From NCBI RefSeq assembly GCF_949628265.1, contig NC_088787.1:36258844-36322843 (forward strand): a DNA stretch of 64,000 bases. The letters are read 5' to 3'. Both the position numbers and the translations under genes were made by a program. How positions within the stretch are numbered: the first letter of the stretch is position 1; every line of letters begins with the position of its first letter. Shown here piece by piece: positions 23,589 through 32,535 of the stretch. This DNA is from Cloeon dipterum (taxonomy: Eukaryota; Arthropoda; Insecta; Ephemeroptera; Baetidae). The notes under the pieces are model-generated. The model did no database searches. It saw only the letters and a program-made list of their open reading frames with translations, and was not told where the DNA came from.

Positions 23589-26500
23589 AAAGCAGGGTTC
23601 CCTTTCAAACCACCAGACAAATATCGTCAACAAGTTTTGCCAGCAGCGGCTCTGATGGAGAAATGCACAAAAAAGGAAAGTAAAAGAGAAAATGGGTATA
23701 AATGACATTTGAGACATGAAAATTTATCAAAAACTTTTATGTTATTTGCTTCAATGATATTATTTTAACCAAAACACCTGAGACCGCCACTGTTAAATTT
23801 TCACTAAACAGACCTGGTTCAAAAGCATGCCAAATTGCATTCGAAGCCCGGAGATTGCCAGGCCCTCCCATTCAGAGAGCCCTTCGCAAAAAATTAATAA
23901 TGATTATCATTCCAACAGATCTGACATAGGTAGCAGCAGTGGAGTGTATGACAGCAGGCCCTCATATGCTCGGTCGAAAGATGCTCGGTCGACAGATGCT
24001 CGGAGCAAGAAAGCGCCAATAACCGCTGGCAAAACATCATCTGAGTCTAGGTTGAAAAGTGGCAGGTTCCTGAGCAAGGAGCATGGAACTTCATCCAGCA
24101 GGTAAGCCGCTAGTCGCCGTCGAAAGCCTGAATTAATGACTCACCAATTTTTGAAAGGTGAAAGGGAGTTGGTGAAGATTTCATGCGAATTCCTGTCGCA
24201 TTTTTCTGCTTCTAGATTGTTCGTAAAAATTTATGTTCTTCTACTTGTCTCGTCTTTTGACAGTGTAATATTCTTAGTCCTGGTTGCGCTACAAAAGTCC
24301 TTATTTTTGGAGATTCCAAACCACCTCTCAATTGAAAAGTACAATCACGCTACCCATAATTTATTAGTATTTTTACAATTTAAAATGTTTTCTTAAATAT
24401 TATTTAATTATCCATATTCTTATACCAAAAATTGAGTCAATCATTATGTAGCCATAAAAATAATGAAAAAGTACAAAAAATAATGGACCTTATTTATTTC
24501 ATTGATTGAATATGCTGATATATAATTATTCTAAATATATCTCTCTTACTTAGCTAACAAAATAATAGATTTTTCACATAGCCACTGCTACAGGGTACGA
24601 AAGTGAGTGAGTGTTGTTATTTATTTTTTCCATCTGAAACACTAGAGATCACACCTTTACCTACCGTTTTAAATGTTACAAATTTACAAAGAACATGGCT
24701 GAAACCTATTCACAATCAAAGGGGAAAGACTTTGTTTTCTATAAGCTGCCTTTATATATTTTTCCCCGAAACACCTGAGACCGCCGCTGGTAAATTTTCC
24801 TGGTTCAAAAGCCGCCAAATCGCATTCGAAGCCTGGAGATTGCTGGCCCCTCCCATTCAGAGAGCGCTTCGCAAAAAATTAATAATGATTATCATTCCAA
24901 CAGATCTTACAGAGGTAGCAGCAGTGGAGTGTTTGACAGCAGGCCCTCAGATGCTGGGTCGACAGATGCTCGGTCAGGCAATGCAAGCCAGGAGCAGCAG
25001 GCTAATTCTCCGAGCAGGTAATCAATCATTGCACTCTCTAAAGGAGAAAGTAACTTAATTTGTATCTGCAGATCAGATGATACTGCTGGGAGGAAGAGCG
25101 TGAGCAAGAAAGCGCCATTAACCGCTTGCAAAACATCATCTGAGTCTAGTTTGAAAAGTGGCAGGTTCCTGAGCAAGGAGCATGAAACTTCATCCAGCAG
25201 GTAAGCCGCTAGTTGTCGTCGAAAGCCTGAATTAATGACTCACCAATTTTTGAAAGGTGAAAGGGAGTTGGTGAAGATTTCATGCGAATTCCTGTCGCAT
25301 TTTTCTGCTTCTAGATTGTTCGTAAAAATTTATGTACTTCAGCTTGTCTCGTCTTTTGACAGCGTAATATTTTTAGTCCTGGTTGCGCTAGAAAAGTCCT
25401 TATTTTTGGAGATTCCAAAACACCTCTCAATTGAAAAGTACAATCACGCTACCCCTAATTTATTAGTATTTCCACAATTTAAAATGCTTTCTTAAATATT
25501 ATTTAATTATGCATATTTTTATACCAAAAATTGAGTCCATCATTATCTAGCCATAAAAATAATGAAAAAGTACAAAAGCTAATGGACCTTATTTATTTCA
25601 TTGATTAAATATGCTGATATATAATTATTCTAAGTATATCTCTCTTACTTAGCTTACAAAATAATAGATTTTTCACATAGCCACTGCTATAGGGTACGAA
25701 AGTGAGTGAGTGTTGTTATTTATTTTTTCCATCTCAAACACTAGAGATCACACCTTTACCTACCGTTTTAAATGTAACAAATTTACAAAGAACATGGCTG
25801 AAAACTATTCACAATCAAAGAGGAAAGTCTTTGTTTTCTATAAGCTGCCTTGATATATTTTTCCCCAAAACACCTGAGACCGCCGCTGGTAAATTTTCCT
25901 GGTTCGAAAGCATGCCAAATCGCATTCAAAGCCCAGAGATTGCCAGCCCCTCCCATTCAGAGAGCGCTTCGCAAAAAATTAATAATGATTATCATTCCAA
26001 CAGATCTAACAGAGGTAGCAGCAGTGGAGTGTGTGACAGCAGGCCCTCAGATGCTCGGTCGACAGATGCTCGGTCGACAGATGCTCGGTCGACAGATGCT
26101 CGGTCGACAGATGCTCGGTCGAGCATTGCAAGCCAGAAGCTGCAGGCTAATTCTTCGAGCAGGTAATCAATCATTGCATTTTGTCTAAAAGAAAGGTGGC
26201 TGCTGCTGCAATATTTTGAAATAAACAAAAAATTTTGTTATGTGGAAGAAGTGTGAAATTCCTAGGACGGAAATATTTCAGTGGCGTCGTTGTTTGGATT
26301 TTTCGTAAAATTTAATTCTTGGTAGTGCTTTAAATGGATTCCTGAGGAAGAAAATCGGTCTAATATTCAGCACGACTTGAAGAAATTACAGCTGGTTTAT
26401 TAGCCAAAAAAATTCAAATTGTATTTAATATTTTGAGTCAGCTTAAAAATTATGTCAACTTTATCATTCCTTGTGTGAATTTTTTCATTTGTTTTGGCAT

Positions 26501-26684
26501 ACAATCAGTATATTATTTGCAATGTATTGCAGCAGCAAACATTTCCCCCACTTATTACCTGAGTACAACTCGACTCTGTGGTTTATCTACAGGTCTGATG
26601 ATAGAGTTGGGAGAAAGAGTTTGAGCAAGGACACCCACTTGACAGCTGGTAAATCATCCTCCAAGTCCAGCAAGTCGACTTAAA
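23589..26684 (+). CDS. 3' exons of the DUF4806-like gene: Ser/Arg/Asp repeat tail, internally duplicated
   Basis: Exon-like blocks between AG and GT sites encode Ser-rich segments with repeats of the form STDAR: one block ends at CATCCAGCAG/GTAAGC (24101), a second at CGAGCAG/GTAATC (25017), a third at 26161, and the last (from about 26595) ends KSSSKSSKST and TAA near 26682. Each block is preceded by AACAG or CTGCAG acceptors. Because the blocks arose by tandem duplication, the exact transcript is uncertain. Low-complexity SR/SD tails are usually disordered. Confidence 0.4.
23770..26180. repeat. Tandem duplication, about 1.0-1.1 kb unit, 2.3 copies
   Basis: The segment beginning CACCTGAGACCGCC recurs at about 23780, 24772 and 25871. 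The last two units are offset by 1099 bp and match over intron and exon (for example the ATGACTCACCAATTTTTGAA block at 24136 and 25235). The first unit is about 100 bp shorter because it lacks one small exon plus intron. Confidence 0.9.
26047..26121 (+). repeat. 15-bp coding minisatellite, 5 units
   Basis: GATGCTCGGTCGACA is repeated in frame and encodes DARST repeats. It is absent or shorter in the two upstream duplicates, so it expanded after the duplication. Confidence 0.85.
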
Positions 26685-26699
26685 AGATGAGTAGCAGGT

Positions 26700-27587
26700 T
26701 GAGTGAGTAGTTAAAGCATATAAATTGGTGAACCTTTCCATAATAATTGCTCCAGGATACGAGCAACACAAATATAACAAAGTACAATTTTATTAAATAT
26801 ACCGAACAAATATTTGTCCCTTTTCCAAAATGCAATTTCCTGCAACACTCTTTGGTTGTTTCTGCAGTGGATTTAAAAGTGTGTTCGTAAATACTGTGCA
26901 TTTGTCCCTTTGAAATTTGCCTTCCGAAAGCTGCTCATTACAGTATAGTTATTGTTAATTAATACACTGTCTTGATATATGTAATGGATTGTTACCTATA
27001 TATGTGTGTAACTGTATATCTAAGCAGCGAGTTTTGATATTTCGGATATTTCACAAAGAGTATATTATATGTATAACTAGAGTCAAATGAAGTTTCCTTA
27101 AATCTGACGTTCAATTGATGCGTGTGTGTATATTTAATATGTTTCATTTATGATTTGGTCATATACGATTTGATAGAATTTGAAGGAAAAATTTTCAGGA
27201 AAAATGTTTCAAAATTACCCACTAAAAGGTGGTGTCTCATTAAAGCATATTACTTCAACTGTGGATGAAATGAATTTTGTGAAATATCAAATTAAATTTT
27301 TGGTCATCGAAGCCTAATAATATATAATTATACTAACTTTGGGACATTTGAGTTCTTTCAACATGTGTGCTCAAAATTATGTAATGCTTTGAGATATATT
27401 GCCTTTTATTTAGTATAATATATGACTCTCTTTTCGCAAAAAAATAGATTAGTTTTTTATGCAGAATTGATCGTACGGATTTGTAATTTCTTTTCAAACA
27501 CATTATCAATGGAAAATTTGTAAAACGACAACTTTTTGTAAAAATAAATCAGATTTCAAGAGAAGGCATATTTTCATTTACAGCAAC
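26700..27587. other. EnSpm 3' non-coding region
   Basis: AT-rich, no ORF or repeat seen. It leads into the right subterminal palindromes. Confidence 0.45.
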
Positions 27588-27866
27588 CTTGAAGTAACGT
27601 TGATGCGTTGTTGAACGTCAACAACGATATAAATTTCGACGATCAAAACTATCAAAAAAACACGAATAAAGTAAAAATAAAGCGATCTGCTGAGACAATG
27701 TATACCGCGATTTTTTCGACGAAATTTGATCGTCAACGTTGCATCAACGACACCGCAGTGACCATTCTCAACGTTGATTGAACGTTGACGTCAACGTTGA
27801 TTCTGTGTTGACGTCGTTGACGTTCAACGTTGATTCAACGTTCCATCAACGTTGCTTGGTTACTAG
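27588..27866. repeat. EnSpm right subterminal palindromes
   Basis: Dense CAACGTTGA, TTGACGTCAA and GTTGATTCAACG motifs, matching in kind those at the left end. Probable transposase binding region (inference). Confidence 0.7.
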
Positions 27867-28636
27867 GGTACAATACCCAGCTTTAGCATCTGTCGCTCGA
27901 GACTTATTTGTGGTTCAACCATCTTCGGTGCAGTCCGAAAGAATCGTGTCCTCCGTCAATGCAGTGTTAACAGATGAGCGGAGTAGGTTACTTTCAATGC
28001 GGTTAGGAAAAATAGTATTCTTGAAAAGCCTTACTACAGACGCTTGGGATGCTATAATCTACAATCAAATTTAAATTTCAGCTGAGAAAATGAGTGTTTT
28101 ATTTTATTATGTCCCGGAGTTGAGAAAAAATTGGTAACATTATGGGAGCAAACCATATAATATAAATATTTTGTGGTGCGCTTTAACAAAAATTATCATT
28201 ACTATCGGCGATTCATATTATGGAGTTGAGACTTTTGATAGTTTGATTAGATAATCTAGAACTTGAGAAATAATAGTTTATAGGAAGTTTTATACTACAT
28301 ATTTTCTATAACATGATGAGTTGCAAAGTTTCTAACCATTTCATATATACATAATAACTTTGACACTTCGTGTGAGTTTTTGAAAAAAAATGGGATTAGA
28401 GAAGCCGAAGAGCAAAGCAACACCACATTTTAGGGTTACACTCGAAAATTGATAAAAAGAATCAGAAAATACGTATTACACACAGAGGCAATTCAAAATA
28501 CTTGCAATATCAAATTTTACAGCGAACATTGCTAAAATGGAAACGATATTCTAGTGAGTGGAGGGTAATGTGCTAATAGAAAAAATAAGTTATTTTCACT
28601 TTTATTTAATGTTATTACAGTAAGGAACATATACTG

Positions 28637-31600
28637 TCAGTTGAGCATGGAAGGGTAAGATGCGACAAACGACATAACAGTCGCTTCGTCGTCAGACACG
28701 TCTCTTGTGAGCAATTTTAGCTTGTTTCGGCTCGCACACATCACAGCAAAGTATTTAGAAGCTACTGAATACAATTCATGACCTGACTTCAGCAACCAAG
28801 GCTCATGAGAGGTAGGAGTTGTGATGCTTTCCTGGGTCTCGTCTAAGTAAGCCTTGAGGTTACTGCTCATTCCAAAATGTGCAGTGCTTGCATTTCCCCT
28901 TGAAATACATCTATCGCTCAGATATGTTTCCCAAAATGTTTTTAACAAGCCTAGATAAAGAAATAATTGTATTTTTGAAGCCAAATAATTCCCATTATTT
29001 TCTGCTTGAAATTTTGGAATTAATCAAATTAATATGCTGTGCCAAAACCACACTTACAATGAAGAAGGCCCTGCGTGCTGCATAAAGGAAAAATTCTTCA
29101 CATGCCGCTCCTCTCCAGTGACCAGTTCCGAGCAAGCAGAATCAGATTTTCTAATACACCTTCTTCTAGAGTACTCGGTAAAGTGAGAAAGGCCAAATAG
29201 ATCAAATGGGATCATAGACTCAAAATTACGGGGAAGTAGGCGATCCCTTTCAGTGAGCAGATAGTTAACTTTGTTTAGTTGTACTTTTCCTCTACTTATA
29301 TCTATGGCCCCATTTGATCTATTTGGCCTTTCTCACTTTACCGAGTACTAGAAGAAGGAGTATTAGAAAATCTGATTCTTCTTGCTCGGAACTGTTCACT
29401 GCCTGGAGAGGAGCAGCATGTGAAGAATTTTTCCTGTTTGCGGCGCGCAGGCCTTGCTCATTCCTCATCCAGAGGAAGTGTTATAGTAAAGTCAGGAGCA
29501 GAGTGTGAGCAGAGTACATACAAGTATTTTAAGTAATTGCTATCGATTTAATTACAAACAATTGAACTATGTCCGTGATGTTATCAGTATTCTTAGCTTA
29601 AATAATTATATCAAAGTTCTGGGCAAGGTTTACATAAATGTTTACGTAAAATCTGAAGGCTTATATTAAATTATATCTATAGGAATTTTTTCAGTTTACA
29701 AAGATGCATCAATTATGCACGCAATCTGTTTCAAGCTCCTATTAAAATAATATTAATACTACCATCTTCACAGCTACTTTCCTTGCGCCTTTCCTCTTCT
29801 GCCAAATCATTGTGCTTTTTGCGCGTCCTTTTCAGCTCGGCTTCAAGTCTAGAAATGCAATTGGAATACACGATGGCGTCTTGGATGGGCGCATTTTTGG
29901 TTCTCAAGTCAAGAAGCTTCAGATAAGTGGTTGTGTCTTGGTCAGGTCCCGAAAAGCAGTCTTTCAAGGCTTGTTTGGCAAGCTGTGCAATCGTCACAGC
30001 ATCAGGCATTTTTAAATGCTTGATTTGTCCTTCAAATGAGGCTGAAAGAATCGATTATATTAATAAAGCAAGTATAAGAAACTCGACAAACAAATTACAT
30101 CACAGATTGTTAAAATATTAAATAATAATGTTACAATATTAAAATTATGAGATCTATTCTCAAGCAGAAATGTATGCAAAATTTAATTCATTCAATATTA
30201 CCTAAGAATAAGCTCTCAAAGGTAGTCCAAAGTGAAAGATGAAGATAGTCTGGTTTCAAGAGTGAAGAAGTGAGGATCTTGTTCAGAGCTGAAAGGATAT
30301 CAGTGATTTCCCTTGCAATGGTTCGCTCCCGGTGCGAGAGACCATCTAGGTCAGCCTCCTCGTCGCTGACGGTGGCCAGCAATGAGTTGTAAAGGAGGAG
30401 CAATTTTAGGGTTTCAGCAATGGACCCTCTTGCATTGGTAACTTGGTCTCGCTCCTCCTTGCTGGCTAGCAACGCCAAAAAACTAGGGCTGTGAAAGTGT
30501 TGAAAGGCTTTATTAGTAATCAAAAGACTGCAGTAGCGAAATAATTTACCTGAACATCTTTTTGGATAGTGGAACCACACGAGACTTGTAGAAATCGATG
30601 TCTTCGATTTCTTTTTGCACTTTTTCCCATGCAACTTCCAAGGCTGAAAACACGCACACGACGACTGGGACGTGTTTTGTTGTGGCACACATGGCAGGAA
30701 TCAGAAATTCAGGCTGCGGGCCAATGATTATGCAGCCAACCTTATCTTGGAGGAATTTGGCTGACATAACATTTTGTACCATTTGTTCAAGTTGGTCCCA
30801 GTGGATGAATTTTCTCACATCTAGAGTAACTGAAGCCATTTTGTTTTCCACTACAATAATAAAAGCAGTATTAGGATGCGAAAATTATTGTACATTTTAG
30901 GAATATAGACTTACCCGTCATGTAGATCAAGGTTGCAGTGAAATAATCTTGTCCACAGACGTTCCGAATCTTAAACTCAAGTGTTGCATCAGAAATTGAT
31001 TTGTTCACTTCTTCAATCAGCATGCTCTTCTTCATTTCATACTGGGCTCGCATGTGGCATTTAACCTAAAACGTAGAGATCAGAATTTTAAGATAGAGGA
31101 ATTCAGATTTATTAGAAATATTTGTTGCTTACATCCTCCGAGCTGGTGAAAGAACTGAATGCTGGACAAGCGCACTCAAGAATGGTCTTGAAATGTGGGC
31201 TATCAAACAGCCGAACGCTAGCGAATTCACAATTTTCCAGAACTGCCATGGCTAACTCAGATAGTTTAGATTCAGTGGCTTTCTTGCTGAGAGCTGGAAT
31301 AGAAATTAAATTAGTTTTTATTATACAAAATAAGTGGATTTAGATAAGAGGCTTCAACTGCACATCCCATTTACATAAATAACTTTAGGAGATTATTCAG
31401 GTGTTTTGCTTAATCAAGACTCACTCCCCACTAGTTGAAAAACTTACCGAAAGACTGCAAAATTGTAGCTTGTTTCATTTTCTTAGGCCCATTTTCGCTT
31501 GCATGTTCTACTTCATTATAGCTGCTGGTGCTGCTGCTGGTGCTTGCAGTGTTTGTTCTTTTCTGGTTCTAAAAGTTATACATATAGTTAGTGTCATCTA

Positions 31601-32092
31601 GAATTCCATACATTTTTATTAATACTTTTTTTTTACCCTCCTTTAGTTTCTGTCTTGAATGATGTTTAATGTAGATTGGAAAGTGGTGTTTTTCCAGGTG
31701 GTTCCATAAATTGCTTGTATTGCTTCCTCTTACTTTCTTAGCGCCGGGGCATTTCAGACAATAGTATAGCCCTTTATCATTTGCATCACGTCTGAAGTAT
31801 TTCTTTACTATGCAGCCATGGCTTTGCGCACCAGCCTCAGCCTCCTCAGCCACATTCGATTCTGCTTCTTCCCGCTCTTCCTCCTCATCCTGATGAAATT
31901 AAAATTGATTATTTTAACCTTAATGAATGCTATTTCGTTATCGTAATAAAATATATGTAATGTATGTACCTCTATGTGGATATCTATTGGTTCCGAATTT
32001 GGTGGTGATGGCGGCGGCGGATCGTCTTCTATTTCCTCGTTCTGTTGCATATTGCTTGAGGATGGCTGGTGAATTCTGTTTAAATTCAGCAT
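28637..32092 (-). CDS. BED zinc-finger, hAT-like protein without visible catalytic core
   Basis: Nine exons with good borders, 5' to 3' on the minus strand: 32092-31970, 31889-31637, 31568-31448, 31293-31133, 31065-30915, 30850-30550, 30488-30202, 30041-29763 and 28898-28637. Exon 2 encodes a BED finger (YYCLKCPGAKKV...SNTSNLWNHLEKHH). Exon 4 has LAMAVLENCEFASVRLFDS, which resembles the hAT block present in the convergent gene. The last exon (WLLKSGHELYSVASKYF) faintly recalls the hAT C-terminal dimerisation domain. I see no TDxGxN, Cys-His or RWNS block. About 645 codons without a stop. It lies inside the hAT ends and tail to tail with the catalytic transposase, so it is probably a second, DNA-binding protein of the element. 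A separate nested hAT remnant is the alternative. Confidence 0.62.
29065..29452. mobile_element. Foldback MITE in an intron of the BED gene
   Basis: Two arms of about 145 bp (29065-29210 and 29307-29452) are near-perfect reverse complements, for example CTTTCTCACTTTACCGAGTA in one and its complement in the other, around a spacer of about 95 bp. The outer ends read GGCCCTGCG / CGCAGGCC. It sits in the last intron of the minus-strand gene. Confidence 0.85.
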
Positions 32093-32401
32093 TTTATTAT
32101 CAATTCAGTCTCCCAGTTTCTGGACTTGCTTCTTCTCTTACGCAACGCAAAACGAAAACAACAACAGAAGCACACTCCCACGCTAGACCTGCGCAAGAGC
32201 CAGACCCTCCCCTGCGCCCGCCGATTGTCAACTGTCAATGTCAACAAAACCTAATCGAAAGGCGCCAAATTGAACTTATAAAGCAGTAATATATTGCTAA
32301 ACACCCATAACCGGCTAAAATAACAGAAATTACATGTTTTTAAGGTTTAAACTGACTGTTGCCATTCAAGACCCATTAAATGGTCAACGTTTCGTACATC
32401 A

Positions 32402-32510
32402 GGTAATATCAACTATGATATATCAACTTTTGATATTTTTGTGTTGATATATCAAAAATTTGATATCTGAAATATCATATCAATATCAGATATTTGATAT
32501 CGTTTTTGGC
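32402..32510. repeat. hAT right subterminal palindromic array
   Basis: TGATATATCAAC, GATATTTTTGTGTTGATATA and GATATCAAAT-type units in both orientations, the counterpart of 7393-7530. Confidence 0.6.
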
Positions 32511-32535
32511 GCGAGTACCGATCCCTAGTTCCGAC

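Larger units (their letters stand above)
14925..27868. mobile_element. 12.9-kb CACTA/EnSpm-type DNA transposon with 3-bp target duplication
   Basis: Inverted ends CCCTAGTAACCA at 14925 and, on the other strand, at 27868. TAC flanks both ends (14922-14924 and 27869-27871). A 3-bp duplication and a Tnp2-like transposase both fit the CACTA/EnSpm superfamily. Subterminal regions are packed with CAACGTTGA-type palindromes at both ends. Carries a transposase gene (19117-21344) and a second multi-exon gene (21639-26680). Inserted in the last exon of the hAT transposase. Confidence 0.88.
7912..28074 (+). pseudogene. hAT transposase of the 25-kb element, interrupted by a LINE and an EnSpm element
   Basis: Exons with good splice signals: 7912-8138 (ANIPISLVESEIFRRFVNYL, the hAT N-terminal block), 8203 to about 8267, 13239-13319 (VSLTLDLATVLNSTRHFIV, first catalytic Asp region), 13385-13680 (TCTDRGANVLKA and CHLADNVVQDSL, second Asp and Cys-His block), 13895-14390 (SVRTRWNSTLACIRRY, the hAT RWNS block), 14596-14727, 14779-14924, and 27872-28074 (YPALASVARDLFVV...SERIVSS, the C-terminal dimerisation domain). 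The LINE interrupts between 8267 and 13239. The EnSpm interrupts between 14924 and 27872, where removing it and one TAC copy restores ENAVQYPALA in frame. No BED finger is visible upstream; one exists in the convergent gene of the same element. No stop or frameshift seen in the joined exons, but the two insertions must inactivate it. Confidence 0.85.
7387..32527. mobile_element. 25.1-kb hAT-type DNA transposon with 8-bp target duplication
   Basis: The ends are inverted: TAGGGATTGGTA at 7387 and, read on the other strand, TAGGGATCGGTA ending at 32527. The 8 bp outside each end are identical: GTTCCGAC at 7379-7386 and 32528-32535. TIRs of this form and 8-bp duplications are hAT hallmarks. Arrays of GATATCAA-type palindromic motifs lie just inside both ends. 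Cargo: a plus-strand hAT transposase (7912-28074), a minus-strand BED-finger hAT-like gene (28637-32092), and two younger insertions (LINE, EnSpm) that account for about 18 kb. Without them the element would be about 7 kb, a normal hAT size. The target was the coding end of a helicase gene. Confidence 0.9.

Noticed and set aside
26047..26121. Short regular repeat considered as a CRISPR-like array
   Set aside because: Units are contiguous 15-bp coding repeats without spacers in a eukaryotic genome.
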